From the NCBI GenBank assembly GCA_029941865.1, contig JAPYTO010000002.1, forward strand, positions 1 to 64,000: DNA of 64,000 nucleotides. Reading direction: 5' to 3'. Both the position numbers and the translations under genes were made by a program. This document shows positions 47,206-58,213 of this stretch, one piece after another. A model generated the notes under the pieces. That model made no database searches and was not told the DNA's origin. It saw only the letters and a list, made by a program, of their open reading frames with translations. The stretch comes from Fuerstiella sp. (GTDB taxonomy: Bacteria > Planctomycetota > Planctomycetia > Planctomycetales > Planctomycetaceae). Within the stretch, counting starts at the first letter, position 1. Every line of letters starts with the position of its first letter.

Positions 47206-47856
47206 GCCGTTTGATTGCAGAAGAGGATGTGCCGCGCCACAGTGCCATTCGTTGGTGTCATCAATTGTCCATCAAATGACGTCAACGTTTTCTCTCACGC
47301 ATATAGTATGCCACAACTGTCTAATCACGCACAATTTGCCGTGTAAATTGCAGCTGTTGCGGTAGTTGCGACAGACCGTGGACACAGAATTGCTTCAACC
47401 AGGACGCATCGGCAACGGAAACCTCACGGAGTGTTCGAAAATGCGACACGTCGATTCAGGTCAGTGACGCTTTGAACCTTGCGGCGAAGCTTAAACTTCC
47501 CCACGATGGCCACCCGGATTCCGGCGGTTGTGCTCAGCCTGTCAAGCCCTCAGGACGCTCTCGTGCCGCCGTCCTGTTTGTCCAGGTGGTTCCCGGGCCT
47601 CTGCTATACGGTTCTTCCATTCCGGCAGACGTAGTGCAGAAGCCTGAAAACCACCGGGGCAAGCCCGAATGGCGTGGACTTAAATCGACAATCACTGACG
47701 CTGACTTTCGATTCGCTTTTACTCTGCTGTGGGAGAGTCGAGCCTCAGCGAGGAGCCAGGGCGTGTCGACTTCCAGCCACCACTCCGAAACTGCTGGCCG
47801 TTCCGGTGGTCGCAACCAGTGCTGTGGAATAAACGTCTAAGGCACGGGGAAAATCT

Positions 47857-49881
47857 CTATCGGTAAAACCAACTCACGGGCAATGAACGAAATCGGCAGG
47901 ACAAAATGCCCTGCCCTGCACCGCTGTCCCAGTAACTCATGACGGCTCGGTCGCGGCTGAAGACAAGGCTGGTGTAGGAGTACGTGCGATCGGAATCCGC
48001 TTCCAGATTCTTCACGTGTTGCCATGACTTGCCCTCGTCACGGGAAATCGCTGCGGTCAATGGCGTTCGTTTTCCGCCGTGTCCGGCTCCGGCTGTGAAC
48101 GTGTTGTTCCAGACCAGCAGCAGGTCGCCCGTCGCCGGGATTCTACGCAACGTTGAGGGTGCTTCAGGGGCTTTCACGCCCAGTGACTGCATTTCCGTCC
48201 ACGTACCGCCACCGTCGCCTGAGTAACTGCGGCCGATAAAGCCCAGCTGCGTACGGACGATCATCATCACGCGCCCGTCCGTTAACTCGATGACCTCCGG
48301 TTCCATCGCACCTCGCTTTGGCGCATCGACGCTGCCGCTGCCACCGCGCCAGGTTCTGCCGTTGTCATCAGACAGATAGCAGTGTGACACGAAGTGGTTA
48401 ACCTTGTGAACGTCCGGCGTCGATGCGGCCGGTGCCAACAGGCGGCCCGTCGAGAGTTGGACGATGCGGTCGTTGTTCACGACGTGGTAGCCGTCGTCGG
48501 CTGTGACCAGCACCGGATCGCCAAACGTCGCCGCTTCATCTGATGAAATTCGAACGAACAGATCCAGATCTGTGTGGCTGTTCTTCTGCAGGTAGAACAT
48601 CGCAATCTGACCAGATGGAAGTCTTCGCATTGTCACGCTCATGACGTTCATGCCACCCGTGTTTCGCTGCAGCACTCGACTTTCGTCCCACGTCCGTCCA
48701 CCGTCTGTTGATCGTCGTCCCACAACGTGTGCTTCTGCAAAGTCGCTGCCGGTACCTTTGAATTCGGTTGCGGCGAACAGCAACGAGCCATCAAACAGCG
48801 GCAGCACAGAGCCTTCGGTGTACCGTGGATTCTGTTTTGTACTGGGGTAAACGACGACAGAAACATCTTCACCGGGATCTGGTGCTGCGGGCCGCGACAG
48901 AAACAGCAGCGTTTGAGCGGCTCGGATAGCGGCATCGGGGTGAGCATCGTCCAGCATCCGGCGCAACGTATCGGCCACGTTGTCGGCACGCGCGTCTCCG
49001 GCAAACGTCGCCGCATACGTTCGCACCGCACCGTCTGCATTGTTCAGGTTCGCGGCCAGAGCACTCCGTCCGTCCTCATCGCCCAGGGCAGCCAGTGAGT
49101 GGTGCAAATAAGCACGCAGCAGTTCTTCTTCGCATCGTGGAAGTTCTTTCTGAATCCGGGCAATGTCGCTGCTGTCGCCGATGCGTCCCAGGATCCAGGC
49201 CGCGATCCGCAGTATTTCCGGATCTTCGTGTTGCAGCACCGATCTCAGCACACGCATCGCTTCCGGGTTGCCGCAGCGTGCCAGGGCTGCGGCGGCCATT
49301 AACTTCAGTCGCAGGTTGTCGTTCTGGTGAAAGGCCCGTCGCATGGCGACACCATCACCGATTTCGACGACCTTGTACAGACTCTCAGCGGCATGTACGT
49401 GACCGTAGTCGTCATCGCCAGCCAGAATCGAAAGCATGACCGCAGCGTTGGATCGCCTGCCGGCCCGGACAAGTTCACGGGAGATGCCGCAGCGTCGCTG
49501 GTCGTCTTTTTCGTCCGGTAGTTTGGGCGTAAGAAATGCGATGACTTCCTGTTCGTAGCCTCCAAGAGTCAGTCCTTCGGCGGCGTGGATTGAGGGCCAG
49601 AAGTCATCTCCGTGCAGACCACTCCTCAGCACCGTCAGACATTTTTTACGGGTGGCGTCGTCAAGATCGATGGTGTCGTCGGCGTGTGCGTTAAGCGACA
49701 GACAGACGAGGGACATCAGCGTGACGCCGTGGCGAAGTGAATTGGGCATGTTGAACTTTTCGTGTTGGCGGGAGGGGGGGGCCATCTTTTTCAGTGCGCG
49801 GACGGAGTCAAGGCAATCACGGGGCATCTGAAGAATACTGCCCCGCATCTTTGCCAATGCGGTTGATCTCACGGTCATCAA
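47857..49881 (-). CDS. HEAT-repeat plus exo-sialidase-like beta-propeller protein
   Basis: HEAT-like repeats 'DDFWPSIHAAEGLTLGGYEQEVIAFL', 'RIAAWILGRIGDSSDIA'; sialidase Asp-box-like 'RSTDGGRTWDES', 'SDDNGRTWRGG', 'SGDGGGTWTEM', 'SRDEGKSWQHV'. Confidence 0.88.
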   Translation of the reverse strand: MMTVRSTALAKMRGSILQMPRDCLDSVRALKKMAPPSRQHEKFNMPNSLRHGVTLMSLVCLSLNAHADDTIDLDDATRKKCLTVLRSGLHGDDFWPSIHAAEGLTLGGYEQEVIAFLTPKLPDEKDDQRRCGISRELVRAGRRSNAAVMLSILAGDDDYGHVHAAESLYKVVEIGDGVAMRRAFHQNDNLRLKLMAAAALARCGNPEAMRVLRSVLQHEDPEILRIAAWILGRIGDSSDIARIQKELPRCEEELLRAYLHHSLAALGDEDGRSALAANLNNADGAVRTYAATFAGDARADNVADTLRRMLDDAHPDAAIRAAQTLLFLSRPAAPDPGEDVSVVVYPSTKQNPRYTEGSVLPLFDGSLLFAATEFKGTGSDFAEAHVVGRRSTDGGRTWDESRVLQRNTGGMNVMSVTMRRLPSGQIAMFYLQKNSHTDLDLFVRISSDEAATFGDPVLVTADDGYHVVNNDRIVQLSTGRLLAPAASTPDVHKVNHFVSHCYLSDDNGRTWRGGSGSVDAPKRGAMEPEVIELTDGRVMMIVRTQLGFIGRSYSGDGGGTWTEMQSLGVKAPEAPSTLRRIPATGDLLLVWNNTFTAGAGHGGKRTPLTAAISRDEGKSWQHVKNLEADSDRTYSYTSLVFSRDRAVMSYWDSGAGQGILSCRFRSLPVSWFYR

Positions 49882-49890
49882 AGCAGGAAA

Positions 49891-50685
49891 TCACCACGCC
49901 GTCCAGCCACCGTCGACCAGAAGATTCTGGCCTGTAATATAGCTGCCGGCGTCGCTGGCCAGCAGCAGCAGAGCCCCGTTCAATTCCTGCGGTGCACCCA
50001 TCCGCCCCATCGGGCTCTTTGTTTTCAGTCGTTCCACCATTTCGGCCGGCGCTTTTTCCGATGGAAATGGACCGGGACTCAGGCAGTTGACTCGTACCTG
50101 GTCCTTGCCCCAGTAAACGGCCAGGTGTCGCGTCATGTGAATAATGCCGCCCTTGAGTGCGTGATACTGCACCGGACTGGCGAGGCAGACGCCGTCGTAG
50201 GCATCGGGATACGAACCGACGACGCCGTACATGGAACCGACCATCACAACGGACCCCGCGGCGCCTCGCGCTACGACATGGTCTCGCAGGTGACGAGCCA
50301 GCAGAAAGTACCCCGTCGCGTTTCTTAGATCGCTGCTGAACGCGTCTGCGGTGACGTTGGTCAGATCCATCGCATGGCCCTGCTGCCCGTTGTTGATGAG
50401 AATGTCGACGGCGTCTGCGGCATCGACGGCAGCCGCAAAACCCGCGCCGACAGATTCTTCATCCAGTTGGTCCAATTGTACGCCATAGTGTTTTGCTGTG
50501 CCGATGCGAGGCAGGTCGTCCGCGATCTGTTGTGCTCGCGATTGTTTGCGACTGGCCACCACCACCGTGGCTCCCGCGTCCGCCAGCACGCGGCAGAACG
50601 ATTGACCCAGGTAGCCGGATCCTCCTGTGATCAAGGCGACTCGGCCACTGAGGCTGAACAACTGTTGAATCGATGATTCGTTCAT
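49891..50685 (-). CDS. Short-chain dehydrogenase/reductase
   Basis: 'VALITGGSGYLGQSFCRVLADAGA', 'INNGQQG', 'YHALKGGIIHMTRHLAVYWG', 'ASDAGSYITGQNLLVDGGWTAW'. Confidence 0.93.
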   Translation of the reverse strand: MNESSIQQLFSLSGRVALITGGSGYLGQSFCRVLADAGATVVVASRKQSRAQQIADDLPRIGTAKHYGVQLDQLDEESVGAGFAAAVDAADAVDILINNGQQGHAMDLTNVTADAFSSDLRNATGYFLLARHLRDHVVARGAAGSVVMVGSMYGVVGSYPDAYDGVCLASPVQYHALKGGIIHMTRHLAVYWGKDQVRVNCLSPGPFPSEKAPAEMVERLKTKSPMGRMGAPQELNGALLLLASDAGSYITGQNLLVDGGWTAW

Positions 50686-51668
50686 ATCTGCACCCATTGT
50701 TTCGTTCTGACAGATTCCAAAGCAGCCAGACACACTTTCAGAGTCTGCAGTGCCTCGTCCAGCGTGCAGGCGGGCAGAGCCTTGCCGTCGATCTGGTCAA
50801 GGAACGCGTCTGCCTGCCTGGCAAAGAGGTCGTCTCGCTCAAGAGTAAAATCGTTTTCTACCTGCCACGGACCATCTGGTTTGCTGGACGAAAGCCACCG
50901 GCTGTGGTGGCCTTCAAATCTTGCGGCACCACGTTCACACACGATGGTCAGTCTGGATTCGCTCACGGGCTGATGCTGATTCAGACTGAATGAACCGAGA
51001 ACGGCCTCGTGACGAGTGATGACGTGGACCGTGTCTTCCACGTTGACTCCGTCCAGAACACAGTGCTCCGCATCGGCCACCAAACGAGTCACCGGGCCCA
51101 CGATCCATTCGGCGGTGTTCATCACGTGAGTCAGGGCATCCTGAATCGCTCCGCCGCCGGTTTCGTGTTTTTTGTAGTAGATGTCACGGTACGCCGGGCG
51201 GTAAAAGGGAAAGTGCTGTCCTCCCGTGTACACGACCTGTACCGGTCGACCAAAGTCCTGTCGGTCGAGAGCATTCTTCATTTCGACGAGTGCGGGATGT
51301 TGTCTCATCACGTAGGCAACGCTGACAGGCAGCTGTTGTCCATGGACCGCTGTCAGCAGGTCACCCACTCCGTCCACCGAAATACTCAGCGGCTTTTCAA
51401 TCAGCGTAGCAATTCGACGTTCCACCAGCTGCTGTGCCATCGGCACATGCAATTGTGCAGGTGTACAAATCACGGCACCATCGAAACGTTCGGTTAATGC
51501 GTCGTCCAGCGATGCGAATGAATTGCTCAGACCGTACAAATCGCCAATTCGTTGACGCAAGTCATCGTTTGTTTCACACAGAACAACGTCAGCCCGTCCA
51601 GTCTTCTGAAAACATCGGACGTGGCGTTCACCAATGGACCCACCACCGATGATAAGAATCTGTTTCAT
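50682..51668 (-). CDS. Gfo/Idh/MocA family oxidoreductase
   Basis: 'ILIIGGGSIGERHVRCFQKTG', 'ALIEKPLSISVDGV'; 4-bp overlap with the downstream SDR start. Confidence 0.93.
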   Translation of the reverse strand: MKQILIIGGGSIGERHVRCFQKTGRADVVLCETNDDLRQRIGDLYGLSNSFASLDDALTERFDGAVICTPAQLHVPMAQQLVERRIATLIEKPLSISVDGVGDLLTAVHGQQLPVSVAYVMRQHPALVEMKNALDRQDFGRPVQVVYTGGQHFPFYRPAYRDIYYKKHETGGGAIQDALTHVMNTAEWIVGPVTRLVADAEHCVLDGVNVEDTVHVITRHEAVLGSFSLNQHQPVSESRLTIVCERGAARFEGHHSRWLSSSKPDGPWQVENDFTLERDDLFARQADAFLDQIDGKALPACTLDEALQTLKVCLAALESVRTKQWVQI

Positions 51669-52166
51669 TTAGTTTTCCAGCTTCCCGGCGCTGTCGCGTC
51701 TGATGCCGTGTCATTTCATGGATGGACTGAGGCTGTGCCGTCACTCAGAGCACGTTGCCGGGGACAATGGCACGAAGTCTGGAGAATCCTGTTGTATTCG
51801 GCAAACGAAGCGACGACAAACTTCAGTTGTCGGGTTTATGGGCGAAGAGAATGGCTGATGATGCTCTCGGATTTCAGTTTCCTGGCGGAAATCGATCCCG
51901 TTCACCATAATTGTCCGGTGAAGCTGAAATAGTCATAGGGTCTCAGGCATCTCTATCCAGATGCACAAGGCAATCGCAGCCATCACTTTCCGAGTGACGT
52001 CGCCACCAGTGAAAATAACAACATTTTCGGGCATCGTCACTTAGACAGTGATGGCAACCTTGACTCTTGTCAGGTGTATCAATCCGATTGAGCGACCATG
52101 GTGGTGGCTCGAATCCCCGATTAATTGAAGTATTGTGACTTGAAAATCACATCAGGAGACCCGCAG

Positions 52167-52700
52167 ATGAAACTGTTTCGTAATTTGGTTTGTTTGTCGC
52201 TCATCGCCGTATTGGCTGGCAGTGTTGTGGCCGACGAAAAACAAAAGAAGGGCAAGCGAAAGGGCAACGCCAAAGCCCCAACCGCCACACAGCGTTTTGT
52301 TAAGGATCTGGAACTGACGGCTGATCAGAAGGAAAAAGTTGCAGCGATCGACAAGGAATTCGCGGCAAAGTTCAAGGATCTGGCAGCGAAGAGAAAGGCC
52401 ATCCTCACCGCTGATCAGGTGAAGGCTCAGCGTGATGCTCAGAAGGCGGCCAGGGCCGCAGGCAAGACCGGAGCAGATGCTCGAAAAGCTGTTACCGGTG
52501 CCGTCAAACTGACGGACGAGCAGACGGCTAAGACCAAGGAAGTCCAGAAGGCTCAGCAGGCACTCACCGGTGCAATCGTTGCGTCTCTGAGGAAGGTTCT
52601 GACTGCTGAACAGCAGGAAAAACTTCCTAAGGCCCGTCGTGGTGGCAAAGGCAAAGGCGGAGCTGGAAAAGGCAAGAAGAAAAAGAAAGCCGCTGCTTAG
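52167..52700 (+). CDS. Small secreted Lys-rich helical protein (LTxxQ-like)
   Basis: Signal peptide 'MKLFRNLVCLSLIAVLAGSVVA', 'LELTADQKEKVAAIDKEF', 'LTAEQQEKL', Lys-rich C-terminus. Confidence 0.8.
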   Translation: MKLFRNLVCLSLIAVLAGSVVADEKQKKGKRKGNAKAPTATQRFVKDLELTADQKEKVAAIDKEFAAKFKDLAAKRKAILTADQVKAQRDAQKAARAAGKTGADARKAVTGAVKLTDEQTAKTKEVQKAQQALTGAIVASLRKVLTAEQQEKLPKARRGGKGKGGAGKGKKKKKAAA

Positions 52701-52925
52701 TGCTTTGTCACTATCAAAAGGGTGGGGTAAGCATCCTGCTTGCCGTGTGTTTCTCCCGATGAATCGCAAGCTGGAAGCTTACGCCACGAATCTGCAACCC
52801 AAAGACTTGACTGTGATAATGTACTAGCAGCGGAATCGGCTCGATGTGCACTCGATAAATGAGCGTGCAGAGCGGGTTGCAGAATGTTCCGGCGTTCTGT
52901 CATGCCTAAGAAGCATCAAAACAGA

Positions 52926-52961
52926 GCCCCGCGTTATCGGTTGGTAACGCGGGGCTTTTTC
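52926..52961 (+). terminator. Rho-independent terminator
   Basis: GCCCCGCGTTA-tcggttgg-TAACGCGGGGC followed by TTTTT; convergent region before der. Confidence 0.92.
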
Positions 52962-52999
52962 CGTTTCGTTATGTCTGTTCAAGCTGTAGCAGCCTCAAC

Positions 53000-54475
53000 T
53001 CATTCCGCAGGTTGATCGCCAGCAGGTGCTGCGTCCGTTGCTGTCGAAACATCTGCGAGTGGTGTTGATTCGGTCGATTCGTCACCCAGGTCGTCAGTGT
53101 TCCGCAACTGAATATCCGGCAGGTCCTTATCAATGTCTTCGTTGCTGCGAGAACGCATGATCATGCGGATCGGGACTTCCTGAAAGGGTGACACTTCACG
53201 CAGAAAGCCCAGTAGGTAACGCTTCCACGATTCGTCGAACAGCTTTGGTTCGTTGCACTTGACCACAATCGTGGGCGGTGCCGTGGCGACCTGAGTTGCA
53301 TAATAAATCTTGGCCCGCTTGTTCTTGCGGTGCGCCGGCGGGTTCTTGTCGACAGCCATCTTCATAGCCCGGTTCAGTTTGCCCGTACCCATTCGGGTCT
53401 GTGCCTGTTTGTAGATGGTTTGTGTGAGGTTCACCAGTTGCCGGATGTTGCGACCGTCTTTGGCCGTCAGGACGGCAATGGGGACATGCCGCATCGATGC
53501 GAACGATTTGACGAGATACTCGCCCCATTTTTCGATCGTCATTTCCTCTTCCTGGGCAAGATCCCATTTGTTGACGACAAAGACGCAGGGCTTGTGGTGT
53601 TTCGTGATTTCTTCCACAAGCTGCTTGTCGACTCGGGAGACCGTCTGCGTGGCGTCAAAGAACATCAATACGACGTCGGCTCGCCGAATGCTTTTTTGAG
53701 CTCGCACCAGACCATAAAATTCGATGCTGTTTTCAAGGCTCTTCCGTTTGCGAACGCCCGGCGTGTCAATGGCCACAAAGGCACGGCCGTCAACGTCGAA
53801 GCGAATATCGATGCTGTCACGTGTTGTTCCTGCAATCTCGCTGACGATCACCCGTTCTTCCTGGGCCAGCTGATTAATGAACGTACTCTTGCCGACGTTC
53901 CGTCGCCCCACGATCGCCAGTCGCATTTCCGGCGGTTCGAACAGAGTCGCCCCTTCCTCATTCTCATCGTCGCGGGCTTCGGGAAGGTGTTCCGCAATTG
54001 CCTTCAGCAGGTCAGCACGATTACGATTGCCTGTCACGCTGGTGACGACCTGAGGCAGGTTCGCCAGTCGCAGAAAACCGCCGGCTTCGATATCCAGCTT
54101 TGACGAGTCACATTTATTGACGACCATCAGCATGGGTTTGTCGATGTGCCGCAGACGTTCGGCGACTTCCTGGTCCAGCGGAGTAATGCCGGCCTTCGCG
54201 TCCACGACAAACAGCAGCAGGTCACATTCCGCCAGCCCCACGTCGATCTGCCGCTCAATGTCATCGGACAGATCGTCGCTGTCCACGATGCCGATGCCGC
54301 CCGTGTCGACCAGTTCGAAATACCGGTCCTTTTCGTGCATCATCCAGGTGACTCGGTCACGCGTGACCCCGGCCGTGGGATCCACAACCGACAGCAACTT
54401 GCCCGCCATCCAGTTCAGCAGCGAGCTCTTCCCCACGTTCGGACGACCGACAATCGCCACTTTGGGAATACCCAT
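53000..54475 (-). CDS. der: Ribosome biogenesis GTPase Der (EngA)
   Basis: Two G domains: 'MGIPKVAIVGRPNVGKSSLLNWM' and 'RLAIVGRRNVGKSTFINQLA', 'NKCDSS', 'NKWDL', KH-like C-terminus; ORF extends to 54586 but ATG at 54475 fits. Confidence 0.97.
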   Translation of the reverse strand: MGIPKVAIVGRPNVGKSSLLNWMAGKLLSVVDPTAGVTRDRVTWMMHEKDRYFELVDTGGIGIVDSDDLSDDIERQIDVGLAECDLLLFVVDAKAGITPLDQEVAERLRHIDKPMLMVVNKCDSSKLDIEAGGFLRLANLPQVVTSVTGNRNRADLLKAIAEHLPEARDDENEEGATLFEPPEMRLAIVGRRNVGKSTFINQLAQEERVIVSEIAGTTRDSIDIRFDVDGRAFVAIDTPGVRKRKSLENSIEFYGLVRAQKSIRRADVVLMFFDATQTVSRVDKQLVEEITKHHKPCVFVVNKWDLAQEEEMTIEKWGEYLVKSFASMRHVPIAVLTAKDGRNIRQLVNLTQTIYKQAQTRMGTGKLNRAMKMAVDKNPPAHRKNKRAKIYYATQVATAPPTIVVKCNEPKLFDESWKRYLLGFLREVSPFQEVPIRMIMRSRSNEDIDKDLPDIQLRNTDDLGDESTESTPLADVSTATDAAPAGDQPAE

Positions 54476-54874
54476 GATGCTAAACCCTGTTCTGAAAAGG
54501 AGGCACGTGCCTCGGACGGTGCGAGCTGACGCTCGAAAATCCAGACCTGCTTCGGAAGTGTTCGCAAATCCGTTGGCAGACGACACACGGCTTGCCGGAA
54601 ATGTCTCAATTCTGTCTGTACGGAGGACAGGAAGGCATCTTAATGCTCTGCTGGAAGTGTCCGGCGATTCGCCGACAAGTCGGGCAGATTACACAGCGAA
54701 AAGCGGAATCGTTAGAGAGAAGATGCCATTTCCCATGAGTTACTCGCGATTTCCACAGGGAATTACGTGATGAGGTGACGAAGTTGGCTGCAGCGAGATT
54801 GGACTACGGACGCTGCAGCCATTACCCTTGTACTGCATCTGACAGGCTGTTGTTCTTTTTTTGGGAGTGAATGC

Positions 54875-55282
54875 GTGCAGCGACAGTCAGTTCTGGTTTT
54901 ATGGATCGGGTGGTTGATAATAGTCAGCGTCGGGTGTGGCGACGATGAGGGCTCGGTACGTCTTCCACTGTCAGGGATGGTGTTGTCAGCAGACATTCCG
55001 GAGAACCTGCAGGGAACCGTTTCCCTGATGCCGGAGGGTGAAACGAAGGGGCCGGCAGCCAACGGTATTATTCAGAACGGTTGGTACGAGTTCACGACCG
55101 AGGACGGGCCGGTCGCCGGTCAGCATCGCGTGCTGATCGACGTGGAGCCACCGCGGGGGAAAATGGACACGGCCGCTCAGCAATCACGGCTGGAGTGGAA
55201 ATTTGAATTTCATATTACCATACCGTCGGAGCCTCCATATGAATATGACTTTCCGTTGGTTCGGGACAGCGCCGACGAGTAG
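54875..55282 (+). CDS. Small lipoprotein upstream of DUF1559 gene
   Basis: '[26 protein letters not shown]' lipobox; overlaps the next ORF start. Confidence 0.75.
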   Translation: MQRQSVLVLWIGWLIIVSVGCGDDEGSVRLPLSGMVLSADIPENLQGTVSLMPEGETKGPAANGIIQNGWYEFTTEDGPVAGQHRVLIDVEPPRGKMDTAAQQSRLEWKFEFHITIPSEPPYEYDFPLVRDSADE

Positions 55283-56210
55283 TTCTGCCGGACAGGATGC
55301 TGCACTCCCAATGTGGCGCAGCCGTCGCGGTCAGCGCGGCTTCACATTGATTGAACTATTGGTGGTGATCGCCGTCATCGGAATTCTGGTGGCACTCCTG
55401 CTGCCGGCCGTTCAGCAGGCGCGAGCTGCCGCACGGCGCACGCAGTGCAAAAATAATCTGAAACAGATTGGGCTGGCGTTCCACAACTATCACGACGTTC
55501 ACAACGTGCTGCCCATGGGCAGCAGCAGCGAAACTGCTGTTGGGTCATGGGGCATGACGGCGCACGTTTTGCCATATCTCGAACTGGGAAACACGTATCA
55601 GCTGATCGACTTCGAAAACAGCGGTTGCTGCACGGCCGTCAAACTTCTGCAGAATGCCACGCCCTCGCAGCCAGACCCGTCGTCGAACCCGATTAACGTT
55701 TTCTATTGTCCGGACGATTTCAACTCAAATATTCAGCTGTTAAGTGGCCCGACCGGCCCCAGTCCCAACACCTACGATTGCGGCCTGCTGTTTTCGGGCG
55801 ACTACATGGGCGTGAGCGGTATTACAGAAGGAAACCCTGGCTGTTCAGGGATTATCGACGGAAAGGGGACGTTTTATTCGATGAGTAAAACGCGGTTTCG
55901 CGATTTCACGGATGGTACGTCACAAACCATGATTATTGGCGAACGTGGAATCCCGAGTGACATCGGATGGGGCTGGTACCTGTGCGGTGGCACGGAATGC
56001 GAACACTACATCAGCACGGAACGGGGGCTGAGTGCCGGAAAAAATGTGCCGTCCTGGCAGGGAACGCTGCGTCGATTCTGGAGCTGGCACCACGGCGGCG
56101 CTCACTTCATCATGGGCGACGGTTCCGTGCAGTTCTTCAGCTACAGCATGGACTTCGACACCTTCCGCAATCTGTCCACCCGAAACGGTGGTGAGGTTGT
56201 TTCGTTTTGA
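55239..56210 (+). CDS. DUF1559 prepilin-type N-methylation domain protein
   Basis: '[60 protein letters not shown]'; ATG at 55239. Confidence 0.94.
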   Translation: MNMTFRWFGTAPTSSSAGQDAALPMWRSRRGQRGFTLIELLVVIAVIGILVALLLPAVQQARAAARRTQCKNNLKQIGLAFHNYHDVHNVLPMGSSSETAVGSWGMTAHVLPYLELGNTYQLIDFENSGCCTAVKLLQNATPSQPDPSSNPINVFYCPDDFNSNIQLLSGPTGPSPNTYDCGLLFSGDYMGVSGITEGNPGCSGIIDGKGTFYSMSKTRFRDFTDGTSQTMIIGERGIPSDIGWGWYLCGGTECEHYISTERGLSAGKNVPSWQGTLRRFWSWHHGGAHFIMGDGSVQFFSYSMDFDTFRNLSTRNGGEVVSF

Positions 56211-56348
56211 GACTGCCAGCACCTCTATCGGCACCAGGGACATGATCGCGGCTCAGGAAATGTGACTCGATCCTGGCCGGCATGTCTCTACGAAGTTCCT
56301 GCCTTGCCAGACAGGTTCGCTGTTACCGATTGTCAGAAAGGAAATTCT

Positions 56349-58109
56349 TTGACCAGTCTGTTCACCCGGTTCTTCGTGTTTGTGACTTTCATTGTCGTTC
56401 TAACACAAAGCTGTGCAACGATCGGTGTCGCAGCAGAGAATCAGCACCCGAATGTGCTGTTCATTGCCGTGGACGATCTGCGTCCATCAATCCGCTGTTA
56501 TGGCGACCAGCATGCCATCACTCCAAACATCGATCGGCTTGCCGAACGTGGCGTGCTTTTTGATCGGGCACATTGCCAGGTGGCAGTCTGCAACCCGTCA
56601 CGCGCCAGCCTGATGACGGGTCTTCGTCCGGACAAACTGGGTGTCTGGACTCTGCCGATTCACTTTCGGGAAGCGCTGCCCGCTGCCGTGACACTGCCGC
56701 AGTGGTTTCGCCGGTTCGGTTACACGGCCGTAAGTCACGGAAAAATCTATCATAACCCAACTCCGGATCCACAGTCATGGAGTGAACCCATTCGATCCTT
56801 GCCTCGTCTGAAGTCGGCCTACCCGGAGGGCACACGGCAACATATTCGAGAAGTTCAGCAGGCACTGCCAAAGAACGACTGGCGAAAAAACAATCTGCGA
56901 GGTCCCAGCACGGCTGCTCCCGAGATCGACGACAACCAGCTTGTGGACGGCGCACGAACGGACATGGTGATCGAGGATCTGCGGCGATTGGGCAAAGACG
57001 AGGCACCGTTCTTTCTGGCAATGGGATACATCCGGCCCCATCTGGCGTGGATTGCACCGAAAAAGTACTGGGATCTGCACGACCCGGCCACGCTGCCCGT
57101 GCTCACCGACAGAACTGTCACTGCGAATACGCCGCCCTACGCGCTGTCGAACAGCTACGAAATGACTCACTATGTCGATCTGATCGACTTCCCGAAACCG
57201 TGGGATGAACAGAGGGTTGCCGACGAACGGGCTCGACACCTCATGCACGCGTACTACGCCTGCGTGACGTACATCGATGCTCAGATCGGTCGTCTGCTGG
57301 ATGCGTTGGACGAAGAAGGTCTGGCTGACAACACGATTGTTGTTCTGTGGAGCGACCATGGCTGGAAGCTTGGCGAATTCAACGGCTGGGGCAAGATGAC
57401 CAACTACGAAATTGATACTCGCGTGCCGCTGATTATTTCGGCACCCGGTCTACAGACGGCCGGAAAACGATCAGGCGAACTGGCCGAACTGCTCGACCTG
57501 TACCCGACGCTCTGCGAGCTGGCCGGAATTGATACGCCGGATTTTGTTGATGGAACCAGCCTGGTGCCGAATCTGAAAGACGTCGACCTTCACGTCAATG
57601 ATGCAGCATTCAGCCAGTACTATCGCAATTTCGAAGGCCGTGAATACATGGGCTACGCCATTCGCACCGATGAATACCGTTTTGTGGAATGGCGAGACTT
57701 CAGCACCGGAGATGTGACTGCACGGGAACTGTACGACCATCAGGCCGATCACTCGGAATCCGTCAATCTTGCAGAATCCGCGCCGCAGGAGCTTATTAGT
57801 CGTCTCACGGCTAAGCTGTTGGAATCGCACCCACGCAAGGCGCTGACGATGACACCTCCTGTGCATTCGAATCCGAATCAGCCGCGGCTAAGGGCCGATA
57901 TCTCGTTTTCGAACAACACAGAAATGACGGTCATGGTCTTTCCAATTACGCCCAAAGGTCGCCGTGGGCGAGTGAAAACTCTTGGTCCCGGCGAAGCTGT
58001 CACAATCAAGGCTCGCATCGGCGGCGTTTACGTGGTTGAGAGCAAAGACGGATCGATTCACCAGATTCACTCACCATCGATGCCTCCCCGCACCATTGTG
58101 CTTGAGTGA
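56349..58109 (+). CDS. Sulfatase (iduronate-2-sulfatase-like), secreted
   Basis: 'PNVLFIAVDDLRPSIRCYGD', formylglycine motif 'CNPSRASLMTG', 'VVLWSDHGWKLGEFNGWGKMTNYEIDTRVPLII'; TTG at 56349 gives a signal peptide, ORF extends to 56262. Confidence 0.93.
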   Translation: MTSLFTRFFVFVTFIVVLTQSCATIGVAAENQHPNVLFIAVDDLRPSIRCYGDQHAITPNIDRLAERGVLFDRAHCQVAVCNPSRASLMTGLRPDKLGVWTLPIHFREALPAAVTLPQWFRRFGYTAVSHGKIYHNPTPDPQSWSEPIRSLPRLKSAYPEGTRQHIREVQQALPKNDWRKNNLRGPSTAAPEIDDNQLVDGARTDMVIEDLRRLGKDEAPFFLAMGYIRPHLAWIAPKKYWDLHDPATLPVLTDRTVTANTPPYALSNSYEMTHYVDLIDFPKPWDEQRVADERARHLMHAYYACVTYIDAQIGRLLDALDEEGLADNTIVVLWSDHGWKLGEFNGWGKMTNYEIDTRVPLIISAPGLQTAGKRSGELAELLDLYPTLCELAGIDTPDFVDGTSLVPNLKDVDLHVNDAAFSQYYRNFEGREYMGYAIRTDEYRFVEWRDFSTGDVTARELYDHQADHSESVNLAESAPQELISRLTAKLLESHPRKALTMTPPVHSNPNQPRLRADISFSNNTEMTVMVFPITPKGRRGRVKTLGPGEAVTIKARIGGVYVVESKDGSIHQIHSPSMPPRTIVLE

Positions 58110-58153
58110 TTGGAATTCATCATCAACCCATGTCGGGTCCGCTGCGCAAAAAA

Positions 58154-58192
58154 AACGCGACACCGGTCAGACCCGGCGTCGCGTTGTTTTTG
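58154..58192 (+). terminator. Rho-independent terminator, possibly bidirectional
   Basis: AACGCGACaccgg-tcaga-cccggcGTCGCGTT followed by gTTTTTg; A-run on the other side. Confidence 0.85.
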
Positions 58193-58213
58193 AGATAAAC
58201 GGTGTCATCTATA

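Noticed and set aside
47470-47850. 122-aa + strand ORF and 'gggagagtcgagcctcagcgaggagccaggg' segment
   Set aside because: No coding signature; the segment may be part of a dispersed intergenic repeat but I found no second copy in this window.
51552-51932. 126-aa + strand ORF before the small secreted Lys-rich protein
   Set aside because: Mostly antisense to the Gfo/Idh gene start and lacking a recognisable domain or clear ribosome-binding site.
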